Positions 49,579 to 60,897 of a stretch of DNA of 64,000 bases are shown piece by piece. The translations under genes and the position numbers were made by a program. The stretch comes from Gnetum montanum (lineage: Eukaryota; Streptophyta; Gnetopsida; Gnetales; Gnetaceae), in NCBI GenBank assembly GCA_015680685.1, contig MNCI01030767.1, positions 27,663 to 91,662 on the forward strand, read 5' to 3'. The notes beneath the pieces were generated by a model. The model had not been told where the DNA came from. It ran no database searches and worked only from the letters and a program-made list of their open reading frames with translations. How positions within the stretch are numbered: position 1 is the first letter of the stretch; each line of letters opens with the position of its first letter.

Positions 49579-51640
49579 GAACCTTAAAATGCCCCAGTTA
49601 GCCCTAGGTAACAATGTCTCTATGATGATGCTAGCAACCTCTGCCGCTATGTGACCACATCATCACACTAAAGTGCTACAACAAGAATTCCATGAACTTG
49701 CATGCCCTTAGCTAAAACCACATTTCTTGACGACTGACCTACATATTTGGTGAAGGTGTGTTGGGAACAAGCTCACTCATGCAGCAGAGAATGCCAACGA
49801 GCTCCATGACAACTAGGATTGGCTTCAGCAGCACTATGCAATCGTAAAGCAATAAGTATATAGATTGGGTGCAAATTTTGATAAAAATATATTAAAAATT
49901 ACACTTAGAAAAATTAATATAACATAGCATAGACTAAAAAAATATATCCTAGGGTCCCCTAGGGCCTCGCAAGTGTAGGATGTCAACAAATACATTTGAC
50001 AAGCTTGGTACTCACTGGGGTACAACACGTTTTTCATAGGATTAGCGTCTTGTTTCACATGTTTGCACATTTAGCACCATCAAAATTTGCATGTTTTGTA
50101 GTTTGGCTTTGTTAAAATTTATAAGTTTTGCATTTTTTGTAGGTTTAGCATTGTTGGCATCATGGCATCTTACAAGTTTAGCATTAAGTGTAATGTTTAA
50201 AATTTTCCAAAAATTTTTCTAATTTTGGACAGCATAGTCCAAAAAGTTGTAAATTTTTTCTCACTCTAGGTTACCTCTGAGAGCCTAGTCCAGAAAGACT
50301 ATGATTATTTCTAACTCTAGATCACCTTGAGTACACTTTGGGAAATTGGGAAGCATAGTCCTAGACTACCAAAAATTCTAACTCTCGGTCACAAAAAAAT
50401 TAATTGTTAGATAGGCCATTTTAATGAACACTTTATGTCAACTGCACCTTCAAGATGGGAGCATAGTTTAGGCCATGGCTAGTGAGAAATAAGGTTTAGC
50501 CATTGCCCCAATGCTCTCTCCACCACCCAATGCCTTGCCGCAACACTGTGCACCACCTCTTTCATCCACTGCACCCTGCATCCTCCATTGCCATGAGGAG
50601 AAGCACCTACCAAGAGCCTACCATGGTCATCATCCTTACAATCATGTCGCCTAACATCCACCATAGTCGTGGTCCCTGAAACCATGCCACCCACACCAAT
50701 GGTGCTACCCTATGCCACACCCCCACCCTACCTTGCCACTACAACTAAAAAAAATTTCAAAAAATTGAAAAAAAAATCCTTTTTTAGTAAACCTTATGCA
50801 AGCCCATGGCCCTCTCACATCGATGGCCATAGCCTCCATAAGACCCTTGTCCACTAGAAATCAAGAAAAAAAACCAGTCGCCAATCGCCAATCCCATAGC
50901 TGTAACCTCGCAAACCCTCATGCCCTTGCATCGCTCATCAATCCCCATCCACAGCCAAGCAAAACCCTTAGCCTTGATAAATAGAAAAAATAAATAAATC
51001 CTTTGTAGTCACACGCATGCCCTCCCCAGTTACAATGGTCGAAATGATCGATGCAAATGATGGCCCCTACCATGGTAGGCCACCAATGTCCAAACCCTCA
51101 ACACTAAGCACACAAATGCAAAAGAGCAAAAATGGCAAAAGGAGAAGAGTGTAGTTGAGGTACTTGGTAGATGATGGTGCCCTCCATTCCTCCACACGTG
51201 CCTACAGTAAGCATCCTAGTGCTTGTTCTCCCTCATCCACATTCACCACTCCATGGTGCAGGCATCCACTTTGGTGAGTCATCTTTGCTTTCAAACACAC
51301 TCCAATAGCAATTCTATGCTTTGAAACTTTGTGTTTTGCAACTTTGAAAATGATAGATTTACCTAAGGTGAAATGCACTTTTATATCCCCTAGGACCACT
51401 TAATTATTTACCAACCCCAGGGCTACACTTAACATTGTTTGCGTAATGCTGAGCATAGTTGGGTGGAAGCATAGTTAGGTGGGAGCATTGTTAACTAAGA
51501 AAAATTTTCAATTTTTCTGACTACCTCCAGACATAGAAAAATTTTAAATTTTTCTCATTGTCCAATGAGCACCGAAGCCAATTCCACATTCTTACGCACT
51601 TCCAACCTTACTCAAACCAACACATCCACCACATCCATAG
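49579..51640. other. Spacer upstream of the antisense gene
   Basis: Probable 5' flank of the antisense gene. Bases 50100-50400 carry GCATAGTCC-type motifs like those in the T LTR. Bases 50480-51420 are GC-richer, with many CCAC and CCAT repeats. Open frames here (50479-50694 minus, 50669-50984 plus) have no domain and are biased in composition. No TATA box is convincing. Confidence 0.4.
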
Positions 51641-51740
51641 TCCACAAAGACCTTAGACTGACACCCCATAGTTTTCCAAGATCTTAAATTGGCACACATG
51701 GCTTGTCGAGGCCTAAAATCAACACCAATGTACTTACTTT
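51640..51740 (+). repeat. Degenerate 30-bp repeats after the antisense module
   Basis: Three units of the (C)CTTARAYTGRCA type (GACCTTAGACTGACA, GATCTTAAATTGGCA, GGCCTAAAATCAACA), the same family as at 45857-46030 and 55390-55980. Confidence 0.5.
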
Positions 51741-51839
51741 TTTGAATGTTACATGTGCATACTTAGGCAAATTTTTATTGCATTTTTTCCTTCATTTTGT
51801 GCATATCAACTTCATTAAGACAAGTGCAGCTTAATGCTT

Positions 51840-51862
51840 TTTTGGTTGTTTTTGTAGAACTT
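51840..51862 (+). other. Candidate 3' splice site before the pol ORF of T
   Basis: A pyrimidine-rich run ending GGTTGTTTTTGTAG lies 20-40 bases before the ATG of the RT-containing frame (51878). Ogre elements remove an intron between protease and RT, so this may be its acceptor. No donor near 45560-45620 stands out, so this remains a guess. Confidence 0.3.
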
Positions 51863-51877
51863 TTGTAGGAATACAAC

Positions 51878-53130
51878 ATGACTACATACAAGCATCTTCA
51901 TCCACCTTTGGTCTTTATTGGGTCCCATGGTGATCTCATGCGATGCATCAATCCACAATGCCTATACCTTGATCCCATAGCCTACGATGAATACATACCA
52001 TCAGTAGAAGCATCGCTAGATTGGCCCAACCATCTAGTTAAGGCTCTAGATCTAGAGGTAGGTGATGTCACTGAGGATCCCCTCATTGAAATCCCTATAG
52101 TAGCACCCAGTGCGAGGCAAAAGCATTGAAACTTATTTCTTTCTTAGAGCCTTAGCATGTCCAAAACATCACTAAAGTGCTCAATGATAACATTAAGGTA
52201 TTCGCATGGTCTTATAAAGATATGCTAGGCCTAGATCCTCATGTAGGCCAACATAACATTATCTTCGATCCTAGCATTAAGTCAGTCAAGTAGAAAGTGT
52301 GTAAGGTTAGGCTTGAGGTGGCATTGGCAACCTGTGATGAAATCACTAAGCTCTAAAAAGTTGGTTTCATCTAAACCATTGACTACACAGACTAGGTCTC
52401 CAACATCATAGTTGTACCCAAGAAAAATGAAAGTATATGCATTTGCATAGACTTTTGGAACCTAAACAAGGTGATCATTAAAGATAATTTCCCATTGCCT
52501 AATATTGACCAACTAGTCGATACCACAGCTGGTCATGTCTTCTTATCCTTCATGAATGGGTTCTCGAGCTACAACCAAATTTGGATCAACCCAGAGCACC
52601 AACTCAGTGCAACCTTTATGACCCCTTGGGGTATGTTATGCTACACCATGTTGCCTTTCGGACCTAAGAATGTAGAAGCAACTTATTAACATGCAATGAC
52701 TTACATTTCTAGTGATTACATATTAGGTTTGCTCAATGATTATGTTGACGACATAGCAGTTAAGTCCAAAGCAACACATAACCATGAAAATGACTTGGAC
52801 CTAGTACTTAAACGTTGCTTAAGGCATGAACTTAGGTTGAACCCTAAGAAGTGTGTTTTTAGTGTTGAAATAGGCCAGATGCTTAGTTTTGTAGTATCCA
52901 AAGTAGGCATACACATAGACCCCAATAAGGTTAAGGTCATAACTAAGTTAGCACCACCAGTTAACCTTAAGGAGCTACAAGGGTTGCAAGGTATATTACA
53001 ATTTATATGCAGGTTTATTACATGGTTAATTGATAAGCTGCAACCAATGCAAAATTTTCTCAAAAAAGGAGTCCACTTTGAGTAGACAACTTAATGCCAA
53101 TAGGAATTCAACAACCTTAAACAGGATCTG
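51878..53130 (+). pseudogene. Reverse transcriptase of element T
   Basis: A first open frame (51878-52129) gives YDEYIPSVEASLDWP. After a frame shift the RT runs in one frame from about 52150 to 53130: DPHVGQHNIIFDP, ICIDFWNLNKV, DNFPLPNIDQLVD, FLSFMNGFSSYNQI, TPWGMLCYTMLPFGPKN, then the catalytic box YVDD (52741-52752), intact. In-frame stops at 52291, 52354, 52372, 52393, 52687 and 53083 are all TAG or TAA at places where relatives usually have Gln. Otherwise well conserved. Confidence 0.85.
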
Positions 53131-53520
53131 GCTCAACTTCCAATGGTCTACCCCCCGTAAGGAGATAAACCCTTCTACATCTACCTTGCTACTTCTAACA
53201 TGTCCATCACCTCTTTGCTTTGCCAAAAGCGAGATGATGGCACAGAAGTCCTGGTATACTACTTAAGCCACACATTGGTTGCCCACAAATCAAAATATAA
53301 TGATGTGAAAAATAATTTCCTTGCCTTGGTCTTTGCACTCAAGAAGTAGAAGCACTATCTTTTTTGTAGTCAAGTCAACATCATTTGCAAGAGTAACATA
53401 CTCCGAGTGATTACAATGAATATCTACGAGAGTAGTCGTATTGTACTTTGGAAGGAAATAATAGTGGAGTTTAACCTACATTATACTTCACAAGCCTTAA
53501 TAAACGATTAGGCTATAGCC
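53130..53520 (+). pseudogene. First RNase H of element T
   Basis: Follows RT in the same general order: FYIYLATSNMSITSLL, VLVYYLSHTLV, KYNDVKNNFLALVFALKK, then a SQVNIICKSN block. This is the usual Ty3/gypsy RNase H. Several acidic residues of the active site are changed. Confidence 0.7.
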
Positions 53521-53559
53521 ACACAACTCACGACTTCACCCATCAATGATCAAACAACA

Positions 53560-54010
53560 ATTGATCCAGAATTCCCAGATGAGCATGTCAATAGCATCAA
53601 CCAAGTTCTTGACAACTTCAAGGCACTCTTGCACTTTGATGATGCTTCGACCTCTTAAGCGGGTAGCACTGTTACCATTATCATGTTCCCCTGTAAAGAG
53701 ATCTGACCCTTGATGTATCATTTTACATTTTCTTGTACTAATAATGTGGCAAAGTATGAAGGTCTTCTCAAAGGTATCATAGTAGCTTGGGACCTAGGAA
53801 TCCAAAGCATAACAATATGAGGCAACTCACAGTTAGTACTCAACTAGGTTATAGAGGTCTATGCTTGTAAAGCCCAACATTTACAACCATATTGTGACTT
53901 GGTAAAGCACTTGCTTAAATAGTTTACAACCATTGATGTTCAATATATCCCTAGAAATGAAAATGCCATAGCCAACACCTTAGCAACACTAGCCTTAAGC
54001 ATTGCACCCA
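53560..54010 (+). pseudogene. Second (archaeal-like) RNase H of element T
   Basis: Motifs in order: LLHFDDAST (start with an Asp pair), TNNVAKYEGLLKGIIVAWD (the family has a conserved Glu near TNN.AEYEAL), LGIQSITI, SQLVLNQV, and late YIPRNENAIANTLATLA, where relatives have N..AD.LA. Its presence between RNase H and integrase places T in the Tat/Ogre lineage. Stops interrupt the frame. Confidence 0.8.
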
Positions 54011-54199
54011 ACATGTTCCATGCATTGTCCACCTCGATGGTGGATTGCATTATGCCTATCACACAAACAACTGATATTGCATCCATAGCCATAGTTAGCA
54101 CAACCCACATAGCAGAATGGTACGATGACATCAAAGTGTACCTTCAACAAGGTGAACCTCTGTAGCATCTAGCCACTACCCAAAAGGATGCATGGCGTA

Positions 54200-55360
54200 A
54201 ATGATCATAGTAGTATGTCATTGTGGGGGATAACACACTATGTTGTAGATCCTATAATGACATATTGTTAACCTACGTGAGCGACAATAAAGCACAAACA
54301 ATCATTGAGAAAGTCCACGAGGGACTGTGCAAAGGTCATATAGCACCTAGGGTAATGATAGTGAAAATTAGATGCTTACGTTACTATTGGCCTTACATGA
54401 AGCATGATTGTGTCTCCAATGTTAGAACATGTGACATCTATCAATGACATGACAACTTAATGCATGTTCCATCCACTGAAGTACACTCAGCACAGATCAC
54501 GTGGTTGTTCCAATCTTGGGGGTTGGACATCATTAAACCTATTACGCCTAAGTCCTCCACAGGACATAGCTTCATTATCACCATAATTGAGTATTTTACC
54601 AAGTGGGTTAAGGCTATTTCACTTAGGAAGAGAACATCATAGCAGGTTTGCAAATTTGTGCTTGACAACATAGTGACCCGTTTTGGTTTACCGATGACCA
54701 TCGTAACAGATAATGAGCCATAATTTAGTCATGTTGAAGCTAACACTTTTTTGCGAGCACTTTAATATTAAACATTTCTTCTTGTCATTGTACTACCCGC
54801 AGGTAAACAGCCAAGCAAGAGACATAAACAAAGTTATCTTCAACCTTCTAAAGAAGATGCTAAAGAGCAAAAAATGACAATGGCATGAGCAATTAGTCTA
54901 TGCACTCTGGGCCTACCACATGACATGTATAATAGCAACAAGTAAGACACCATATAGTCTTGTTTATAGGTCTAAAGTAATTTTGCCTCTCAAATTACAG
55001 GTTTCATTGCTCCATGTGATCCTCTCAAACTTTATCAATGAAGTTTAGAATGATGAGCTGAGAACTAATGACCTTAAATCTATAGAGGAGGAGCACATGA
55101 AAACACTTGATCACATTGAATGGTACCAAGAAAAACAAAGGCAAAAGCATTACCATAACCAGCATCAACACTCGATCAAGATAGGGGACCTAGTCCTCAA
55201 GGCGATTTGCGAACCTGTGAACAAATTCTCACCCAACTGGGAAGGGCCTTTCTTGGTCACTAAGGGCTATGAAAATGGAGCATTCAAGCTTTCTAATCAA
55301 GATAGTAATGAGTTTGTTAATCAGGTTAACCATTTGTACCTGAAGCCTTACTACACCTAG
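54200..55360 (+). pseudogene. Integrase of element T
   Basis: The zinc-binding part has VHEGLCKGHIAPRV, RYYWPYMKHDC and CDIYQ, in which the last pair of Cys is half lost. The core has SWGLDIIKPI, IIEYFTKWV (first Asp changed to Glu) and TIVTDNEPQF (second Asp kept). A frame shift at about 54735-54790 precedes YYPQVNSQARDINKV, where the catalytic Glu reads Asp. The C-terminal part is open from 55097 with KIGDLVLK and NWEGPFLV, and ends LYLKPYYT with a stop at 55360. Confidence 0.85.
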
Positions 55361-55389
55361 TACATAGTACTACATCTCAACGAAGCACA

Positions 55390-55985
55390 GTAAGCATAAG
55401 TTCACTACAACTATAAACTGGCACAACAAGTTCACTATGACTATAAACTGGCATAGCAAGTTCACTATGACTATATATTAGTGTAGATAATCCACTACAA
55501 TTGTAGACTGGCATAGCAGTAAGTTTGTTGTGACTATAAACTGGCACAACAAGTCCGCTATGACTATAAACTAGCACAGATAGTCCGCTATGACCATAAA
55601 CTAGCACAACATTCATTTGCTATGATGTTAAACTGGCATAACACTTATCCACTATAACGTTAAACTAGCACCCAAACCTTTAGTCCGTTATGGCTATAAA
55701 CTAGCATAGATAGTCTGTTATGACTATAAACTAGCATAGATTGTCTACTACAACATTAAACTAGTATAGCTAATCCTTAGGTTATGACATTAAACTGACA
55801 TAGTAGCATATCTGCTATGATGTTATACTAGCATGTAGTAGTCTACTATGACTATAAACTAGCATGCCACAGTCTATTAGGACCTTAAACTAGGTTCATG
55901 GTTTGCTAGGACCTTAAACTAGTAAAGCACACAATCTACCAAGACCTTAAACTAAGTTCATGATCTACCACACATAGTTCTATGA
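55390..55985 (+). repeat. Tandem array of 30-bp repeats 3' of pol in element T
   Basis: About 18 units, mostly 29-34 bp, on the consensus CTATGACTATAAACTAGCATAG...AGT. Units near the end change to GACCTTAAACTAG, the form seen in the two short blocks near the antisense gene. Tat-lineage elements are known to carry variable tandem repeats in this 3' region, some of which seed satellite DNA. The minus-strand open frame here is only the repeat read as protein. Confidence 0.85.
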
Positions 55986-57619
55986 GTAGGTGAGCGTGAA
56001 TACTTCCAATTCCATCCCCCCCTCTCCCTCATCTGTCTACACCTCATGGATGAGGTGGGGACATTACAGTCCCAAAGTGGAGTTCATGTTGTCAAAAGAG
56101 GTCTCTGGAACATTTGTAGCATTACTGCCCCTTGGCATTTTACTGATCTTCCAAAGCTCCCATCATTGATGTGCCCTTTACGACACTTATAGCACTACCA
56201 CCTCTAGGTAGCACTTGCAGCACTACCACCTTTGGGAATTTTGCTAGTGCTTTGAGCTACTATCATTGGAACACCCTTTAGGGTAGTTGCAGCATTATGG
56301 CCCCCTTTCATTTTACTAATTTTTTATGCTCTTTCCATTGCTCAGGCTTGGGAGCACTTGCAACATTATGAAAACCTTCCATTTTGTTGATTTTCTGGGC
56401 TCCTATCATCGATGTTGGCTCTCAAGCACTTGCAACATCATCACCCCCACCATTTTGCTAATCTTTCTAGACACTTGCCATCAATACAACCTCTAGAACA
56501 TTTGTAGCATTCTTGCCCCCAACACCTTTACTAGCTTCTCAAACACTCGTAATTGGTTCAATTGTTATAGCATTTGCAGGACCCTTGCATCCAATAGTTT
56601 ACTTGCATCTCATGTTGTGTGGTTGTTTTTTGTCTTCTCTAAGTTGTGTTTGCGGGATGAAGTCCTAGTTCATTGTGCAGAGACATCTCATTGTAGGGAT
56701 AAGTCACCACATCACTCTAATATGCATGATTGGATCAACCAATCCACTCAAGAGTGCACATCCCTATTTCCTTGCTATAACCTACTTGCATTTTCCCCTT
56801 TTATCTTGCATTCCCCTACCTTCCCCTGCATCACCGAGCTTGCAAACTCCTCCAATGCACATGGCATCCTCTTTAAGTCAACCATAGAACCCATGGTGGA
56901 TGTAATGCAACTTGTTCCACGGGGAGCCTCTATGGGCTAATCAAAGCCTAAGTGGATGTAACACAACTTATCTAGGGGAGGAAACACCTGTTCTATAGAT
57001 GCGACACAGTTGCATCAAAGCAAAGCCCATTAGGTGACATGCAATCCATCTAATAGAAAGCATCTCATAGTTAGCATCCCATAGTTAGCATCCTACAATG
57101 TGCAGAACCCAAAGTAGGTTTTCCTCGTAGCTAGAAACACAAAAAAGAAGAAGGGAAAATGGGGCAAAACATATCCCCAAGAAAAGATTAGTAGAGCTAC
57201 AATTTCGCAATAGGTCCAACCCTAAATCCACACTGATTCTCTCATAACCACTCCAACAAGAGGTCACAATTTTAAAGGCAAGCCATTCTGGTGCCATGAA
57301 CTTTGACTCTTTCATAAGCATTCCAATGAGAGGTCATAATTTGGTGATAAACCACCTTAGTACCTTGATCTTCATCAACCATGCTAACTTTGCATTTGTA
57401 GCATGACATTCGATTTACCTTTTACCTCTCCTGCCATCGTTACTGCATTACCTACATCCTTTACCTTTAGCATACCATAACCCTTAGCACTCTTCATGGT
57501 GTAACAACATCTGGTCAGGTGCCAATGAGTGATGTTGGTGCCAAGCCTACTATGTTTTTTTTTCATTCTTTGTCAACGTCTCTTGGGTGACTCCTCCAAA
57601 TGTCGACTAAAGGAGCCAA
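55986..57619 (+). other. 3' tail of element T; no gene supported
   Basis: GC-richer sequence between the repeat array and the 3' LTR. Bases 56090-56600 contain a loose repeat of about 100 bp with CATTTTGCTGATTTTC and CACTTGCAGCATTA themes. The open frame at 56617-56940 has no known domain. The bases before the LTR (CTAAAGGAGCCAA) are the likely polypurine tract. Confidence 0.45.
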
Positions 57620-57872
57620 TGAAAAACCACCAACTTTGGGCCACCGCGTCATGACTACAAATTTTTCTAAGTGTCAACACAAGAAAATGTTTTCTAAGTG
57701 TTGGGCCTATGCTCTCCACTACTAGGATTATGCTCCAAAGTGTAGTCAACGTACTCTACAACATAGGTCTAGATTTGCAGGATTTTTCTAAGTGTTGATA
57801 GTAGCTACAAATTTTTCTAAGTGCTGAGACTACACTCCCCACTATTGGGGCTATGCTTCAAAGCGTAGTCAA

Positions 57873-57877
57873 CATAG
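57873..57877. repeat. Target site duplication of element C, left copy
   Basis: CATAG here and at 59288-59292. The undisturbed left T LTR has a single copy at the matching place (GCATAGTC). Confidence 0.85.
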
Positions 57878-57976
57878 TGTTGGTGACCGTTTGGGATGCG
57901 ACCGCCAACGAGTGTCCTCGAACAGGATTTAGGTGCCTGCTGGTCTCTGGCAACACCAAGGCCCAGATACCTCCAA

Positions 57977-58726
57977 NNNNNNNNNNNNNNNNNNNNNNNN
58001 NNNNNNNNNNNNNNNNNNNNNNNNNNNNNNNNNNNNNNNNNNNNNNNNNNNNNNNNNNNNNNNNNNNNNNNNNNNNNNNNNNNNNNNNNNNNNNNNNNNN
58101 NNNNNNNNNNNNNNNNNNNNNNNNNNNNNNNNNNNNNNNNNNNNNNNNNNNNNNNNNNNNNNNNNNNNNNNNNNNNNNNNNNNNNNNNNNNNNNNNNNNN
58201 NNNNNNNNNNNNNNNNNNNNNNNNNNNNNNNNNNNNNNNNNNNNNNNNNNNNNNNNNNNNNNNNNNNNNNNNNNNNNNNNNNNNNNNNNNNNNNNNNNNN
58301 NNNNNNNNNNNNNNNNNNNNNNNNNNNNNNNNNNNNNNNNNNNNNNNNNNNNNNNNNNNNNNNNNNNNNNNNNNNNNNNNNNNNNNNNNNNNNNNNNNNN
58401 NNNNNNNNNNNNNNNNNNNNNNNNNNNNNNNNNNNNNNNNNNNNNNNNNNNNNNNNNNNNNNNNNNNNNNNNNNNNNNNNNNNNNNNNNNNNNNNNNNNN
58501 NNNNNNNNNNNNNNNNNNNNNNNNNNNNNNNNNNNNNNNNNNNNNNNNNNNNNNNNNNNNNNNNNNNNNNNNNNNNNNNNNNNNNNNNNNNNNNNNNNNN
58601 NNNNNNNNNNNNNNNNNNNNNNNNNNNNNNNNNNNNNNNNNNNNNNNNNNNNNNNNNNNNNNNNNNNNNNNNNNNNNNNNNNNNNNNNNNNNNNNNNNNN
58701 NNNNNNNNNNNNNNNNNNNNNNNNNN
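57977..58726. other. Assembly gap (750 N)
   Basis: A run of Ns inside element C. The open frames that span it are artefacts of the Ns. Real length is unknown. Confidence 0.95.
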
Positions 58727-58810
58727 CATCTTGCAAGCCATCTTCTTTACAAATCTTCCAAGTGTGATGATGATGCTCCCCCCCTTCTTCTTCCTCTTCC
58801 TCCTTGAAGC

Positions 58811-58820
58811 CTTTTTATAG
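58811..58820 (-). promoter_or_regulatory. TATA box of element C
   Basis: CTATAAAAAG on the minus strand, followed by a GA-rich leader (GGAGGAAGAGGAAG), a usual layout for a plant LTR promoter. Confidence 0.5.
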
Positions 58821-60764
58821 GGTTCCAAGGTAGGTAGGGAAGTTACATATTCAAAAATATCTTACCTATCTTCTCTCCCAAGTAACTTAGCCAACCAATA
58901 GGAGATTACTTACTAAATATCCTAGCTAACTTTACTCCCAAGTAATTGAGCTATCCAATTATAAAATTACTTGCCCAACAAGCTAGGAGATTTTTTATCC
59001 AACAAGTTAGGTAAGTTACAACAATTTTGGATGGTTGCAACCACCAAAGAGATAAAAAAGGATAAAATTTAGTTACAAATATTATAGTTATAAATTAAAG
59101 GGATAATAGCCATATGCTCCTTAGTCTTTCTATTTTAATTCCATATAACTTAACAACCAAACACTTCAACATATTTGCTTGCTTCCTGTCAACTCACCAT
59201 ATTAAACTTCAATTTTATGCCCAAGAATTGTGCTATCTTTGAAAAAAATATTCCAATTGTTTCATGTAATGGCTAAATGTGCCAACACATAGTCAGCACA
59301 CAAATGGCTAGTTTTGCAAATTTTCCTAAGTGCCAAGTCAATGGCTGCAGAGTGTGGTTGGCATGACAAAAATAGTTTGGCAAATTTTCTAACTTTTGAG
59401 ACTATGCTCCCTACTACACTCTAGAGTGTAGTCAACGTAGTCTGCATGAGGACATCATTTTTGCAAAAATTTTCTAACTACTAGGACTACACTCCAAATA
59501 ATAGTTAGTGTAGTTAGTATTAAAGCTCAATTTTTGAAAAATTCGTCTAACTCTTGGGACTACACTCCAAAGTGTAGTTAGTGTAGTCATGTAGAACTAC
59601 CTCCAAAAGCCTCCAGAACTCAGCACTAGCCTTTATCTCAACTCTGACACATCTTTGGCAAGTAATTAGCAACTTGCATTCTTTTGTGTCCCCCATTCAT
59701 TCCAAAATTGTACCTACACTCAACACCACTCAAGAGAGTGGACAACATAGTCCCAGAGTGTAGTCTCCAAAATTGCATTGTTTTGCATTATTTTCAAGAC
59801 CGAATCATGGTCTCCAAACTTGCACTATTTTGCATTATTTTCAGGTACATTTTTGTTTGTTTAGCACTCATACATGCAGTTTGCATAGTGTAGTCACAAT
59901 TTGGCAATCTCATAGGTTCCATTGAAGCACACCAACAGAACACCATTTGCTTCAGTGGAAGCGTAGTTGGGTGCATCATAGTCACAACTACCCCACTACC
60001 ACGTGGTGCCTAATCTACAATTCATGGAAACCCTAACCCTATAAATACCCTAATGCTCTACATTTTAAGGGTTGACATCAGAGCATTTTGAGCATTTTAG
60101 TGGACAATTTTTGCATCTGATTGGTAAATCTAAGCATCTATTGGCATTTTGGCATTTCATTATGCAAGAGCAAGTTCAAGGCAAAGCATTGGCAAGCACC
60201 TTTGCATACCACCTAGGACATCATAGACCACTACATCCCATGGGACACCACAGTGGGCAACTTAGTAGGCAGGAACTCCATGGTGGATGTTAGTTTTTTT
60301 GCAACCCAGACATCTTGAGACTGTGACTACACTACCTACTGTGTCTATTTGTACATCGCATACCTCCTCACCCTTTTTGCAGATAACTATGCTCCCCCCA
60401 TTTGGGGTGGTTCCATTCTCTCTATTGCTCTCCTCCTGTGCATTTTTTAGCATTTCATTTGCATTTTGGTATTTATTTGCATTTTTTTTGCTATTTTTGC
60501 ACATAACTGTGGATTGACACCTTTGTTTCTGAGGGAAACCCTTGACTATGCTCACCCCCATTGACATCATAAATACTACAAACATTGTGCAAGTGCTTAA
60601 TAATGTTTCGACATCGCATCTTGTAAGTCCTAATCTGATCGACAAGATCATTCTAGAAATCCCTTCTCTACCTCTAATAGGCCCTCACACAAACATGGGA
60701 TCAAGCTATATGCATTGCCAACCTCTCAATGTATCATTCCATCCACTAACATTTTCAATTGTTA

Positions 60765-60892
60765 CACATGCATTTATATAGGCAAGACTAGATACTATGT
60801 TGATGCATCAAACCATGCATAGATAGGTATGCATCAACAAGATCATGTCAATGGAACCACATCGATGCAATCCAATCAACTGTGACTCATCA
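60765..60892 (-). repeat. 5' LTR of A3, upstream portion resumed
   Basis: After the CACAT duplication the sequence continues exactly as in the left A3 LTR (GCATTTATATAGGCAAGACTAG and on) to CTCATCA. The TATATAAA box (minus, 60780-60773) lies a few bases from the insertion point of T. Confidence 0.85.
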
Positions 60893-60897
60893 CCTTA
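60893..60897. repeat. Target site duplication of A3, right copy
   Basis: CCTTA, identical to 26669-26673. Confidence 0.85.

Larger units (their letters stand above)
57878..59287 (-). mobile_element. Element C: young LTR insertion (solo LTR or gapped element)
   Basis: Ends are TGTTGG and CCAACA with a 5-bp duplication, as for an LTR element. The minus strand has a TATA box (CTATAAAAAG, 58820-58811), so the LTR reads on that strand. The part at 57878-57976 is CpG-rich, unlike all surrounding DNA, which implies a recent insertion. The 750-bp gap in the middle hides whether this is one solo LTR or a full element. No protein is visible. The superfamily is open; TGTTGG ends are common in Ty1/copia. 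Confidence 0.7.
39637..60764 (+). mobile_element. Element T: Tat-lineage Ty3/gypsy retrotransposon with an antisense spliced gene
   Basis: About 19.7 kb after removing element C. Order on the plus strand: 5' LTR, leader, gag-protease, 30-bp repeats, antisense gene, GC-richer spacer, RT-RNase H-second RNase H-integrase, 30-bp repeat array, 3' tail, 3' LTR. The second RNase H between the first RNase H and integrase is the hallmark of the Tat/Ogre lineage. The size and the gap between protease and RT also suit that lineage. Confidence 0.85.
57620..60764 (+). repeat. 3' LTR of element T, split by element C
   Basis: TGAAAAACCACCAA start and GTTA end. After removing 57878-59287 and one duplication it is about 1730 bp, against 1720 in the left LTR. 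A TATA box is at 60040-60047. Visible divergence from the left LTR is considerable. Confidence 0.85.
26674..60892 (-). mobile_element. Element A3: full-length family-A (Athila-like) Ty3/gypsy retrotransposon, split by element T
   Basis: Its own sequence is 26674-39636 plus about 60770-60892, roughly 13 kb: 3' LTR, polypurine tract, 3' ORF, spacer, integrase, RNase H, RT, protease, gag, leader, primer site and 5' LTR, all on the minus strand. Target duplications CCTTA bound it. The tRNA-Asp-type primer site and the extra 3' ORF point to the Athila group. The assignment is by these features, not by a tree. Confidence 0.85.

Noticed and set aside
50479-50694. Minus frame MGGMVSGTTT... as a first exon of the antisense gene
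   Set aside because: Composition follows a CCAC/CCAT-rich stretch, no donor site joins it in phase to 49578, and the gene model already has a good start codon.
52740-53063. 107-codon minus frame opposite the RT
   Set aside because: Shadow of the conserved RT frame. The plus strand holds the YVDD motif and domain order.
55377-55616. Minus-strand frame with a repeated VYSHSEL peptide
   Set aside because: It is the 30-bp DNA repeat array read as protein, with no start context, no conserved frame beyond the repeat, and no partner elsewhere.
57853-58828. Five long open frames of about 300 codons on both strands
   Set aside because: They run through the 750 Ns, which contain no stop codons. Only short ends are real sequence.
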